Of a stretch of DNA of 64,000 nucleotides, positions 26,357 to 39,482 are shown one piece after another. A program made the position numbers and the translations under genes. A model generated the notes under the pieces. It saw nothing but the letters and a program-made list of their open reading frames with translations, did no database searches and had not been told where the DNA came from. This stretch comes from Echinococcus granulosus (Eukaryota; Platyhelminthes; Cestoda; Cyclophyllidea; Taeniidae). Within the stretch, counting starts at the first letter, position 1. Each line of letters begins with the position of its first letter. The stretch spans positions 514,333 through 578,332 of the forward strand of contig NW_020170394.1 of assembly GCF_000524195.1 (NCBI RefSeq). Reading direction: 5' to 3'.

Positions 26357-29059
26357 CTATTCCCTGAGATTGGCCATTGGTTGTTGCACCGCCATGGTCG
26401 TATCGGCTGTGGCTGGACTTGCAAATTTCTCGAAGAGAATGGCTTTCGACTCGGCCATGATCGAGTTTAACTCTTCAACAAGGGCTCGAAGCTTTGCGTT
26501 GGAGTTAGTTAGAAGTTCGGTCTCAAGCAGCATCTGTTGAAAACGGCGCTTGCGAAGCGCGCGTGACTTTCTAGAAGCCGCGTTATTGCGCTCCTTTCTT
26601 CGAATTTCACGTTCTTCGTAGTTCTGATGACTCTTTGGTACATAATTGGTAATTGCCAACTTTGTCTGGCCTTCCCGACTTCTCAAAGGCCCAGTTAATA
26701 CCTTCAAGTCATGCTCACAGGAAGGATTAGTCGGCCGTGGTGAAACTGCCGAGGGTATGGAATAACTCGAGAAAGAACTCGACGTTTCCGACTCCGTCTC
26801 AGATGCGGCTAACTCCGGTCGCGGCAAAGGCTAGGTGGAATAAGAAGTGGGGAATCTGTCCATATTTCCTTTATCGTTTTATTGTCTTAAGATTCGGTAG
26901 AATAAAGTAACCAATGTATTTCAAATAAGATGAATGAGAATATAAATTTGGAAGTACAGGTAATGTTTGCACTTCTATCCAGTTCAGTTTTATATTTGAT
27001 GCTATTGTGACGAATGTAGAGCTTAATAGACTCGCATTCTGAGTTAGCATTTAAATCTTACTAGCATAAAGTCCACGGATAGTTTTATTTGGATTTGTGT
27101 CAAGTTCCCACAAATGTATCTTCGAATTTCAACACTAACTCTCAGTTTGTCGGCAGAAAGTTGTCTCGCAATGCTGTTAGCACATTGACGTCATCTGAGA
27201 CAAGAAGTAAAAGCTTGAAGGCAGGTGCTCATTGGTGTTATCCACTACGTCTAGGTGAAAAAGGGCACATTGCATTGGATTAAACTGTGGCGATTGTTGC
27301 CTACAACTGTGGTCCTTGCTGGGTGCATTTAATTTGACCATTTTGGGTCTTAAAAGCTGCATTTTCCATCACCAAAGTGTGCCGATTAAAGGTGACTCCA
27401 TTTAATGCAGTCTCATGTTTCAGTCACTTCATACTTTCGCAAATGAGGTATGATGAAATAAAGCATTGAACAGTTAAAATGGTTCCAAACACACGTCCAA
27501 ATTATGAAGTTGTGTTGACACTAGGCGTGGTCGTGGTAACAAATAAACAACTTACCGATAAGGGTATATAAATTGTTGTAGCTGTTTTTTTCCAGTTCTT
27601 TATGTTAGACAGGCTCACCGTATCACGTAGACTTACAATTTATAAGGAAACACGATCATACTGGTTTAGGCTAGTTGATGGACGCGTAATTCTTGGGCAC
27701 TGTAACCCTACACTATAAGTCCTCGGCTGTTCACTTTAACCGCTGAATTGTGCTTCTTCATGGTGTTAAAAATCGCAAATGTACTTTGGTGTTTAACACA
27801 AAAACGGTTGTATGTCTAAATAAAGTGCACAATCCGCCTAAATTTGCGGAAAAAATCAAGCCATATATGACAAGCACATTAAGGACCTAAGTGTTCTTTA
27901 AAAACAGCCATTATTGTTTGCATGAAACCAAACACAAATGTTAATCTTTTGTGTCAGTAGCACAAGTGCAAATAGCGTGAAGAAACCAAGCATTGAGAAC
28001 TTCGTAAAAGGGCGGAAGAAGAAAATTGTACATGTGTGTGTTACCTTGTATAGATTCAACTTGAACATCCCCTTGTACAGTGAATAAGTGTGGCGTGCGG
28101 AACAAATTGCCCAGTTTTACTGAAATTTGCATCGCATTGTGCAACACCTGCTCTGACCAATGGGAGCGCGGTATGAGTTTGTGTGCCAAGCGCGCACAAA
28201 CGGCGCAGGAGCGCAGTGAGCGCATGACTCGTGACTTGTGAGGGCACCTACACCCAGCGGAATCCACCTCCACCGCATAAGTGTGCCTCTCTGCCCACCC
28301 TCCATTCCTCCTAACTACTTGCGAGACTCCTCTATGCGGCAAATTCGTTGACAGTGGTCTCAACTGCATTTGCTTGCACCGTCTTACGTCAAAAGTCGTA
28401 TGTATAAATTTTTAACTTCGTACCACATTAAAATTCCTCATAGTGTTTGATATTTCGCTTTCATAACTAGTGTGGTGTTATGTCACCAAAAGGTGAGGCG
28501 TTTCAGTAAACATCCTCTCAGTTTACTTTAGCTGTTTTCTTGACTAGCATGGTGGTGATTCATCGTGTTTCTCGCAACATCAACTGGCACATGGAGCTAA
28601 AGCTCCAAAGGATAAGTTGGCTTGAGTCACAACTAGCGTTACCATGCCCATTCAAAAGCAATTTATTATGCCATTCTCGGCTAATTTGTTTGTGGTAAGT
28701 TGTAAAATTTTAAGGACGTTCAAAAAACATACACTTAAAGAGGCAAGTATTCTGCTGAATTTACCTTTGTGTTGTAATTCGAACTCCTGATGAAGTTGAA
28801 GATACCGGGTGGTTGGTGTTGAGAGCGGTCTTCCATCAGAAACTCGGGGTAAAACGCGGAAAAGCCGTCTGTGACGAAGGGTAGGTGTTCAGGACCATAG
28901 CAAGGATAATTTAAATGAACATGTGCAACATTATTCTGATTCTCTATTTTTGTGCATAAGTCCGTTGCCTTAGCCTTGACAACATTGTTGCTGTTGTCAA
29001 TAGAGAACAAAGTTTTGCAGGGGATTCTTTCAACTGAAACAAATGACGCAATATCTAAA
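26357..29059 (-). CDS. bZIP transcription factor, paralog 3 of a tandem trio
   Basis: The last exon, 26830-26357 (157 codons plus stop), is firm: a Ser-rich leader (SETESETSSSFSSYS), basic motif RNNAASRKSR, zipper d positions M, L, L and L with a central a-position Asn, and ELNSIMAESKA. Its acceptor is phase 0. Two upstream exons fit that phase. One is 29059-28765, an open acidic/aromatic exon ending in donor AAAG-GTAAAT, which still needs a further 5' exon. The other is a compact exon at 28068-28045 encoding MFKLNLYK beside a GC-rich island. They may be alternative first exons giving long and short isoforms. The layout parallels paralogs 1 and 2, whose bZIP domains are likewise wholly in the terminal exon. 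Confidence 0.72.
28045..28068 (-). other. Candidate alternative first exon of bZIP paralog 3
   Basis: An 8-codon open stretch starting ATG at 28068 and ending at a donor (ACAAG followed by GTAACA) in phase 0, matching the phase-0 acceptor at 26831. A GC-rich island of about 200 bp lies directly upstream, with an inverted CCAAT at 28161-28157. A CRE-like TGACGTAAG (TTACGTCA on the other strand) lies near 28383-28390. The resulting 165-aa isoform would contain the bZIP without the exon at 28765-29059. Inferred only from frame, splice site and promoter-like context. Confidence 0.4.
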
Positions 29060-32000
29060 CTATACAACCAATTAGTAGCATGGGATTTCAGTAGAATTAC
29101 TTTAGCCGTCAGCTGGTCTCAGACGGTTTCCTAATTGCATTTTGTTAAGGACATTTGTAGGAATAGAGAAATTTTTTGAGAATGCAAACCGCCTGAACTT
29201 TCTCAGCGGAAGCTACGATCTACTTATACTCCTATTGAAATACTATGGGTGGAGGCGATTTTATCATACACCAGTAATTTTAAATTTACTTTGGTTTTTA
29301 GGTTTCCCATGCCAATTTCCTGATGTTCCATTTACGTGATGAAAATCTACAAATCACCATCAAAGGCATCATTTTTAAAGGATGCGATTATTAACAGATC
29401 CTGCCCATCCTTTCGCAAATTCATGCATTGATATAAAAGGTCAGAGACCATGCTTTTAAAACGAGAGATTATTACTTTGCCCTAACTTTAGAACTGTTTT
29501 CGTTCCGTCTTCTCGGATACGAAAGTTGAACCAATTACTCATCTTATTCATACCGTCGATAATTCGTCAATGCTCCCGTCATTCATTCTTAAGGGGCTCC
29601 TACTGCAGTTGTTTACCCGGCCGTGACACAAAATTACGCAATACTACACAATCAAGCAAACAATAGTTCTGACTTAGAACTGGAGTGCTACCTAAAAATA
29701 AAACAGACTTTTACTCACAAATTTCAGGTGGCAACATTGCTGCAAAACTGATGCGTTGGTCAGTGTTCGGAACGCAGAAAATGGCTTCTGAATGTGCACA
29801 GTTTGCAAACAGCAAATTATCCAGATTTTTCATTCGAAGTTCTAAAATAAGTTGACTTAAAATTACCGTTTGCTCTCATCAAAGTTGCACAAGTCATACC
29901 CCATTTTTTACTTCTTTCTCGACATCCGATTTCCAAAATTTTTACCAACTTGCATCCCAAAAAATATGCACGATATTTTATGCAATATATCATAAATGTG
30001 GAAAACTTACTCATATGACTATCATACAATGTCAAATTTACTGCATTCCTTTCGTGTTCCCCTTCCTTCTCGGTCGATCCTCACATCTATGACCAAATGA
30101 CTTCTGGTGAAACTCAGTTACATCCCAGTTTTTTTTTCATTTAACTTTTTGATTCACCTGATAATTTGTGCCTTTTCTAGACAATAGTAGCTCAAAATAA
30201 CCAGAATAATAAGAGTTTTCCTGAGGGCATAGTGATACGTTTTTCCGCAAACCGGCTCAGCTGAGCCCTCCAGTTGCAGTCCCTACTTTAAAAAATTATG
30301 AATTTTATAAATTATATCGTTTTATGGCCAAAACCTCAGGAAAAGTGGGGACGCCAGGCCCTTGGCCCATTGTCACTGCAACTTACACTTAATCCCGAAA
30401 AATTACGGTTTTAAAAAAGACCACTATCACCACGATTTGCCTAAACAGTAAAACTAGCTATCTATAAATCATGATGGCTTAAAAGTCATAAATTACGTAT
30501 TTGTCGCACAGTCGCCGCTTTATTTTGAAGGATATCCCATGAAGATCTGCATAACCACTATTCATCTACTCGTTGACGAAGATCGTCATGTTAAAATAAA
30601 TAAAGTCAAGTCCCTGCTGCCTTTGTCTAGCAATATTTAATAAATATTATTTTACAAAGCGAGGTGGCTTTATTAAATAGGAATTTAAATTTCAAGTGCA
30701 TCAGTTCAGTGGTCTATAAAAAGCCTCAAATTGCGTTTTGGATATGTCACCAGTTAAAAGTATTTAAGTGTGTTGAAAGGCTGGCATGATTTAACAGTCG
30801 TTTAAAAATTTGTATGCAAATTTTAAAGACAAACCAATGCTCATTTGAATTTAAAAAAAAACTTGCTTGCGAGAGGCAGTTCGGGTCACCTCGGAGAGTG
30901 CGATTAGTGTCGGTGAGTATGCAGTTGCTGCATGTGCATTTTATAGTTGTTGACGTTGCTGTAGCTGGCGGTGGGGGTGGTGCCAGCGCTCTTTGCTATT
31001 GTAACGCGCGAGCCATTATGGATGCCTTCTACCCAGTCCTCACATTGGCAGCAATGCCGATTTCCCAGGAGCCACGTGAGCACCCCAAGTCGGGAGCGCA
31101 TGCGTGCCTTCTCACAACCAACCGGTTGAAAAAGCAAAGCCCTGGAGTAGTATTTTAACTCAAACTCAGATATAGCGGCCGAAGACGCAATACTTGTAGC
31201 GCGTCGCAGGCCCTTCCCTACTATTGCTCAACAGAAAATTTACTACTATAAGAAATAACCCCAGTAATCCGTAGCGGGTATGATAGAAAGAAAGGGGATT
31301 ATCACCTTTCCATTTAAACCTTGTTAGTTGATTTATTTTCTTTAAATAATAAACCTTACAACTAAAAGCCACTCTTCCCCCAACTATTACCACAAACTTA
31401 CCCACTAATCCAATCAAAGACGAATTACACCTGTTCCCTTTCACCCACTTCTATCTGTAGCAATCGTATACTTACGTAGGCGGCTTTTTTAAATGCTACT
31501 TCAGAATGTACGGTGCTTTGACGAACTTCAGTCTTTGAAAAATAGTAAATTGCTTTTATCCAAACTAGTGTTATTTGGGCCTATAAAATAACCTCAGCTA
31601 TTTTTTATAATTTCCATGCCATCATTTTGCCAAGATCTATGGCTGGCTCGTAGTTATTTCTAAGTTATTCCTCGTCTAGATTTAGGGAATTTTTTTCTCG
31701 AAAGGCGATAACAAACTTCAGAGTTCTCATGCTCCAGTGGCGTTTTGGAAACATTGATTACCACTTGGTGAAATAAACTTTATTACTTGAAAGATCAATT
31801 ACTGGTTTACCTGACGTTCATAGGCTAGAGAATTTTCCAAAAGAATATTTAGTTATTCCCAAATGTGAATTAGCTATGCTTTGGCTGATGATAATAGTCC
31901 TTAAAACTACAACCACAAGATAAATAAGGTGGGTTCCCTGTCAGAGAAGTAATTCCTCTTCATCCCATTAGTGTCTGTATATTATGACATTTTTAAATAA

Positions 32001-35000
32001 AGCATTCTACTTATGTACATTTAGGTAAGGCAAGAAGAGGTGTTACAATTAGGGCAAGTACGAATGTATGTGGGACGTCGTTGGAGTGAAATGTTAGTGC
32101 CGCGCTTAATTTTAAGGACATTTTCGCCGTTGTAAAGTTGATGTAAGGATGTAGGGAATTGAGACAGTCGGGACTAAAATAAAAATTGCATTGGATGCGA
32201 AATTGTTATGTGTACACTTTAAACGCTCTGCTGGTTGCTAAGGCAGCTTTCAAACTTTTTATATTTTCGCCTAAAGTGATTTTCAGTAAGCCATGGGACA
32301 AAAAACCGGGTTTAATATACAAAGACTTGCAATCCTGAGTAACTAGCACCTAGTAGGATTCTAGCCACTTATTAGCAGTTTTTCACGCATTCCTTGGTCT
32401 ATAGGAAAACACATAATTACTTAAAACTTTAGATCTGGTTTCTCATTTGCCCTTTTTGCACTATTTCAAAATACTTATTATTTTAAAAATACCAGCCCGT
32501 GCTTTAACACGGTACCAAATATGGTAGTGTCTTTCAATGTTTTTACACTCCCACCCATTACAGTTCGCTGGACTCTTAAAACAAGCACTAACACTGTTTC
32601 TGTACAACTTGTCTGGAGCGCAGCAGAAGTCAATGCAAAGATCGAGTATCTACACAAGTGTTATTTTAAAATGGCTTAGCAACACCCCCAGTGAAATGAA
32701 GATTAAGTCAGTTAATACATTTAAGCACTTCGCGTATTAACCAATGGAAGTTTTGCATTGAAAAGTTTCAAGAGTGGGATTATTAACTACAAAACTCATC
32801 GCATTTCCAAACCAAAACACAATATCTATGTAAACACCATTAAATATTGAGGAAAGAGGTGGTGTATTTCAGCCAATCAATCAAAATTAATTGTTTGTGG
32901 CAATTTTACCCCCATATAAATGGCAAACTAACAGTGTAATCTGACTAGGGTCTACAAAAGAAAGCTAAAGCGTACATTGGAATTATAAGGAAAAGTTTAA
33001 CTACCTTGCATTAAAATAGAAAGATTAAGGCTTTAAAGAAAGTAAATATGCATCAATGCATGACTTCAATTCTGGTATCTTATTCAAATGTTGTGGACAG
33101 TTTGTCCTCGGGAAAGGCGTGAGGCTAATAAAGCAGTAAAAATAGCGAACTGAAGGCGTTAACTGAATTCTTTACCCACGGCTGAACTGGTTAAATGAGA
33201 ACTCTGAACTAGTCTTTTTTCTGTATTTTTACAATGGTCAGTGTCATTCCATTTTGAAATGAACAATGCCACTTACATCATATAAGGGAGGGACTTAGAC
33301 ACGATCTCGACTGGAAAGTGGGAATAATAACTGGAAGTACATCTTATCAACCAGGCGAATTCTCAAGCTAATTTAATAGAAGCTCCTCTCCAATGCTTTT
33401 GGAATTGTGTATCACCGAACTTTGCCAAAACCAATCTGCTTTTACATGTATTTGCTGTGCCTCAGTACAGCTTATCCCTTAGTTAGGAAAATCCCACCTC
33501 TAGAAGCACTTTAATGAATTCCGGTGCTATGGGAAGGTAAGTTGTCTGGTTTGGCACCGCAAACGCTTCAACGAAGCACTTTGCAGTTTTGCCTGTGGAA
33601 GCACTGATTTACTTTTATGCACAGTAAGTAAACATACTTTTGATCAACGAAAAATCTTGAGATCCTCAAAGTAGCCAAATGTAGAAACCGTTATCAACCT
33701 TTGGCAGCTTCAGCTCGACCTCGGATTCGGGAAACTTAATTTAAGCTACGGTAAGCTGCACACCTTCCATAAGTTTTCAGCTGGAAGTACGAATTCTATA
33801 CACACAGCAATACCTTGGAAATTCTCGAGGTTAGGTTCTAGAATCCGTCATGGATCTAAAGGAATCACAAATGTTTCATACGGGTCACTAAAAATACTAA
33901 CAAATGCATGGTTCTATAATTTGACCCCTAATCATGAATTAAACCATGCTCCCAAAGCACTTTGATTCCACTTAAAAGTTGGCCCAACGCATTATCCTAG
34001 AAAAAGTAAGCGGTTGACGTGGAAATGCAGTATCGCCTGGTGGCTATTTGCCATACTATCGCATTTACATTAGGGTATGCCCATGTCACCCCCGCTGGAC
34101 ACCAATTCACTGGCTGCTGTCCTCTGCGCCGCTCACAGTCGGGTAAACCCAAGTAGCCAATGAAAATGTAAACTTAATGACTGACCTTTGTTACTGGCAG
34201 GAGGGTAAATTAGGTAAACTAGGTACACGGAGGTGCAACCTAACAAACAAAATTAGGAAGCAGAAGGTGAACAAGGCAAAAAAAGAAAACAAAAACAGGC
34301 GAAAATAGAATCAATGGTTGAAAGAACGAAAGGTCAATGAAAAGATCGCGCCTGCAAATTAGTTAGGCTTCAATGGGAAGTTAGTGAATTTACGAATCCC
34401 GAAAAGCAAATGCATTGAGTGTTACTGCATCTGATGAACATCCTCTTCAAAGCAGAAAAGTCGTTTCGTCACTTAAACTTTCGACAAGAGTTTAGAAAGC
34501 CAAACTTCTTTATTATATTTTTCTTTTAGCCAAAGCAATATTTAGATTATGAGAAAGGACTGGAGTCTTGGTCAAGGATGAACTGAACGAGAAAATCTGG
34601 TATCATTTTATACTTTTTGGTTCCGAAAGTACTCAGTGAAAGACTAAAACACTAGTGTCGTGAATTGATGATTATATGCCTGAGACGGGATGCTATCGAG
34701 TTCCTGGTTAGAGTAATCAGGAAACAAGGCCTTTGGTGAAAAAAAAACCCATTTACCGGTGGGTATGAATAAGAGGTACGGTGCCTGCGCACGCAACTGC
34801 TGTCTGATTACAGAAAGCAGTGGTTATATTCTGGCGTGCTCATTGTATTTTGATTACCTTTAGCCTTATAGTGATTACTGGTACATTTAAAGCCGATTTG
34901 AAAGCGATATTTGGCAAGCAGGAGAACTGGACGAGGACGCGAGTTTCGGGAGGTCTTGGCTTATCCAAGGATCAGATACACAAAAAAAGCTTTTAACGAA

Positions 35001-35128
35001 TCGAAACAAGAAAGTTTTATGGGGTTACAGACATCTCCAGCATATAGATTCAACGGTTTTAAAAGCTGTTGGAAAAGTAAGGGAGTCGGCAACAGCAAAA
35101 TGGCACACAACTAGAGGCGGAATGATGA
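29060..35128. other. Long gene-poor spacer
   Basis: About 6 kb of AT-rich sequence without a supportable gene. A GC-rich island at about 30,890-31,150 contains a minus-strand TATAAAA at 30945-30939 and a CACGTG near 31075. It could be the distal promoter of bZIP paralog 3, whose long-isoform 5' exon is missing. Open frames across 31.2-34.9 kb are short and unconvincing. Confidence 0.4.
30939..30945 (-). promoter_or_regulatory. TATA box in a GC-rich island, possible distal promoter of bZIP paralog 3
   Basis: Minus-strand TATAAAA inside a GC-rich block. About 130 bp upstream is GGTGCTCACGTGGC, close to GGTGCGCACGTGAGC beside the TATA box of paralog 1. The nearest minus-strand gene downstream is bZIP paralog 3, 1.9 kb away. 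Confidence 0.3.
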
Positions 35129-38100
35129 TCACTGCTTAATTGAAATGGTGCGCTTATAGCGTTCGTACAATCTCTTTCGAAAGGCGTATTTAGCAGCTAT
35201 GGGCGTGTTGGAGAAGGCCAATTCGATGACAAGACCAACGCCGATGAGCACATGCTCCAAAATGAGCAGTGTGAGGAGATTCCACTGGGTGTAACAGGAG
35301 AGGAGGCAGAGGTTAGAAAAGATGGCCAGCCAGGCTTGCACGGAAAGCAGCACAAGCCAGATGTTCTGTCGCCGGTGCAGCCATTGTGCCATCGGGCGTC
35401 GCACTAGCTGGAGCAGCTTGAAGGCATCGAAGAAGAACTCAACCCAAGCGCACACAAAGGCCATGCAGGCGAGATAGGGCGGACAGGCGATGGCGAAGAG
35501 AACGATGTAGCCGTGCTCAAGGACCATCTCAAGAAAGTCATCGAAAGGCTCATATTCAACTCCGAAAACGGCAGCATGCACTGCCTTTGCCTGAGCCTCA
35601 GCCTCTTTTGGTGCATCGTCTGTCTTCTTGTGGGCAACAGCGATGGCTGCGGCTCGACGGCCGCGCCAATGAGAACTGACCCAAGGCAAGAAACATTCGA
35701 CAATAAGACGTCGAATGGAGTCCGTCGCAAAGGTGGTCATCAGAAAGGACTGTAGCGCGTTCCAGTCCACTAGAATCACCCCAAGGTAGAAGGGCGAAGC
35801 ATAGGCGTCAACAGCCTCAAAGAGAAATCGCTTGACTATCAAAGAACAATCCCAATTGAATTGGGTCTGCAATTGAAAAGTAAAAGAACAAACAAACAAT
35901 TACCTCCCTCGATAACACGGAACAAAACGTAGCTATAACAGTTGTTTATGCTGGGCGATAAGAAATTCTTATACCGATTTGTGTAAACTCAGAAAGTGCA
36001 GTCGAGAAGAAGCGAATATTTGGAACGCCTGAACCATTTGTGACTGAATCTGCTATTTTTAGGTGGGTTAAGTTTGCATCTGTAATGCAAGTCTGTGCAT
36101 CAGTATATCTAAGGCCTTGATATGCCACATGCGATTTCAATGGCACGTCAGGTGGGGCCTGAAATATTTGGCCTATCATGTTGTAGCTAATTGAACCATA
36201 CTAACCACGGAAATAACAGAAATGTGTGTATTCTCATGCGTTGTTAAGAGTTTAGTAGGTAAGTACAGGCCAGCTGCTAATGTAACAAATGCGTTTTATA
36301 CCATCACGAACGCTAAATTCTCTAATTTTGCATCATGTGGAAAATATCGGGAGGTGTGTCGGCTCCCTCCAGGCAGCAAAACCAGTGTTTTGTCTTAGTC
36401 ATTGTGAGAGGTGCTTCCTGTAGGTTAAAAAAACTACCATTTTACCTCAACAATCAGTCGATGGATCTAATCCAGAAAATAATACGATATTATTACACTG
36501 TATTCAGCCTTAGGTATCTTGACGACTGAAAGGTATGCCTGCATTATTCACAATGGAGTGTACCACCGAACATTAGGTCCTTGTGTAAGAAGGTACGCGA
36601 TAAATTAGACCATTTTTCCAGTACTAACACCATTTGTGCTGATTTGACCCACCTTTGGATGTGTAGATTTATCTGTTTCTTCGAATCCGTATTTTGGAGT
36701 TTATACAGGATTGAAATTTCACATTAATTGCTCTAATCTTCAACCTGCTAGCTTTACCTCGTTGTTTATATAAGCTAAGTTATCGAGACCCAAAACTAAG
36801 CTGGCGTCTGTGTGGCATTTGTTGTGGAAAGTCGCTTATAATTGTAGACATAGCTACATTCACGCATCAAGGAATTTGTAAGAAACGGAAATTAAAGACC
36901 AGATGGCAGTAATTAAATGAGGTATCGAGTTACCTTGTGATTTTCCATGTTGGTGAGTTTTTCAGCAATCTGACGAAAGACGACCTGGTTGATGTAGAAA
37001 ACGACCAAAGGATGAAGAATGCCTGGAATGAATTTAAGTGACCCATCTTTCGGATCAAATATCCTTCCTGGATCGCACAGACAGCCGATGAAGTGGAAGT
37101 GCAAGTACGGCGAGCGTCCGGGGTTGATCACGCCCTACAGTAGCAATAAGAACTGGGATTCCGAGGAGGAATCTTCTGAATCCAAAAAATTAGCAACGTT
37201 AAACAATAAAATATTTTTATAAGATTCCTCTACAGCCACGGTTTCTTTTCAAAAAGACTTGGTACTTACATCGAACACCTAACTTAACAGTGTATGAAAC
37301 ATGTTACATTAAAGGCATGTGTCCATCCTGGCTTCCTTTAAGTAAATTAAGAGGCATTTCTTGTTTCAAATTGGTAGTTTTACTAGAAGTACCTCATGCA
37401 TGCTCATGAGATGCAGGCTTACATTTTGCTGTACCAATCATGGCATCCATCCAACCATTATTCAGCAAATATAATCTACTGTGAAATGACCTTTTTTTAC
37501 CAAATAAATGCTTCAATCAATGTTCAGTGGTATTAGAATAGCCTACGGTGTTCGCGTGTCAGTATGGGAGCATCATATCCGAATTTCGATCTCAAGGCTA
37601 AATATTTGGCTCATGTAAGACAAATAGGCCTGAGTCACTCCCGTGAATCAGCCAGCTCCGCGTTTTAACATTTGAGAGGAACGCCCTCGTGATTAGGCGC
37701 GAGGTGGAACAGGTGCCAGGAGTCAGCATACACGCGAAGCCTTCGTGTCTGTGCTTATCAGAAAACATGTGCATGCTGAGGGCTCAAGAGGATGACCTCC
37801 ATCGATTGAACGATAAAAAGTAGTAAAGTAGAAAATACATCAGCGGGGTTAAGTAGTAAGTCTGGTAGTGTGAATTGGAGAACGTGTCAAGAAAAGCACA
37901 CTCTCTCGTTTAAATTGTTAAATGCGAATTTTCCTATATGCTTCTGCCTTAAATGAGTTTTTCTGAAAAGTATATGATAAAAGACCAAACACACCTCCAA
38001 ATTCAGCAGCAACACGTTTATGAAGAGAGCAATAAGGACACAAAAGGAGGTGACAGAGGCCGAGAGAAGGTAGAGAACGCGTCGCTGGGAAGCTGGGAAG

Positions 38101-39366
38101 TGTAGTTCCATCTCACCCTTGATGGGACTCTCTCGCAGGTTGCCGCGGAACGTAGGTCTCAACTGCTCCATGTGCGAGCCCACCCAGCCCGACATATCAG
38201 CTGCATTTGCAAATATTGGCGACATCCAGTCCTCTGCTAATTGTGACTGTTGCCGACGCCAGATTTTGTTACATGTTAGAGCCCAAATTACCACCACCAG
38301 GCCATAACAAACTCTGAATATGGGCATTGTGAACAGCTGGGCGGGTTGGTCAGAATAAATGCTATTGGTTATTGAAACAAGCAACCATGTAAGAAGACCG
38401 GCGCAGGAGGGGAAGATGAGCGAAAGGCAATAGCTGCGTAGCCAGGCAAAGTAGAAACCAATGGCATCCCCAAGATACCAACGTAGCCAGCTCACTCCAG
38501 GGAAAAAAACAGACTGACCACGAAAATACGACCAAACAGTATCGCGTTCAGGTACATTGTGCAGTGGAGTCATATTCTTAACTATTTCCCTCGATTTCAT
38601 ACAGAAGAGAGCCGAACCGCGCTCGCTCAACGTAACTACTGCTAAGGATAATGGTTTCTTAATGGTGCACTTTGGCATTGGAGGAATTGTATCATAGATC
38701 TCGCACGATGTTAGAGCATTCAGACTGACTTTTTGGTCATGACTGAATTGAATCATTCTCACAGCAAGACCACCAAGCCAAACCTTTTGTCCAGGAGTCA
38801 ATGAGGCAACGCCGAGAGCTGTCGCTGCAGAAAAAGTTAAACAAATTACACAACCTTCAAAAGAAGAGTAGATAAGAGGAAGAACAAATGTTTGGCCAAT
38901 TTAAAGAACATTAGCTTATTTCAGACTAAAGCGGACAGATTATTACTTATGTTTTCTATTGCAATTTTGAAAATGAAAAAATCAGAGACTTACCAACGCT
39001 TCTTTCATCCGCTGGCACTCCAGAGAAGCCTTGGTTCAAAATACAGGCAGCGTGTTGAAGAAGTGCTTTGGAGGTGCGTATAAGAACATAGTGTTTCACA
39101 TGACTAGGAGCTTTATCACCCAAATCTTCTTCAGAACAGCAGGAGACTACATTAAGCTTCACATCTTCGTTGATGAAACCGGCATTGGATAGTAACTCGG
39201 CAATACGGACCGCAGCAAACGAATTATGCTTGGACCGATGACTGGCATCACTTTGCTTGCATGGACAAACAGTAATATAAAATTCGATTTCATCCGTGAT
39301 GCAGTTACTCGGTGGGTAGTTTTCCTTGAAATACGACCAAGAACGATTACTGCAAATTTGATTCAT
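35129..39366 (-). CDS. Anoctamin (TMEM16) family protein, ANO8/ANO10-type
   Basis: A polytopic membrane protein of the anoctamin family, whose members are Ca2+-activated channels or lipid scramblases; the ANO10 branch acts in endomembranes. Four exons: 39366-38994, 38824-37995, 37134-36934 and 35866-35129, phases consistent, 713 aa. The cytoplasmic N-terminal domain is followed by YLGDAIGFYFAWLRSY at the first membrane segment, FRGNLRESPIKGE, then FIPGILHPLVVFYINQ, LTNMENHK, FEAVDAYASPFYLGVI and the family-typical EPFDDFLEMVLEHGYIVLF. Several hydrophobic helices follow, up to ERYKRTISIKQ at the C terminus. Length fits ANO10 (about 660 aa) better than ANO8 (over 1,200 aa), while some internal motifs lean to ANO8. 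The start is the first ATG after a strong acceptor at 39388, only 116 nt downstream of the myotrophin stop, which suggests co-transcription. Confidence 0.92.
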
Positions 39367-39387
39367 ATGGAGAGAGGAAGAATGCAA

Positions 39388-39410
39388 CTATCAGAAAATA
39401 AAGCTTTATT
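39388..39410 (-). promoter_or_regulatory. Intercistronic poly(A) signal and candidate trans-splice acceptor
   Basis: Reading the minus strand, AATAAA at 39410-39405 lies 75 nt past the myotrophin stop. Fifteen nt further on, a pyrimidine-rich tract ends in AG at 39389-39388, and the anoctamin ATG follows after 21 nt. This poly(A)-signal/acceptor/ATG spacing is the arrangement expected where a spliced leader resolves a polycistronic transcript, as documented in flatworms. No leader sequence is present in the window. Confidence 0.5.
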
Positions 39411-39482
39411 TAAGACCCAAATCAATAAAACGGTCAAAGAGCAATAAAAAACAATGGCTGTCACACTAAGCAAAGGCACGGT

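Noticed and set aside
27941..28369. A 142-codon minus-strand frame as the first exon of bZIP paralog 3
   Set aside because: Its frame at the 28045 donor is phase 1, but the bZIP exon acceptor is phase 0. The short frame starting at 28068 fits instead.
30814..31158. A 114-codon plus-strand open frame in a GC-rich block
   Set aside because: Stop codons are rare by chance in GC-rich sequence. The block looks like a promoter island with a TATA box on the opposite strand.
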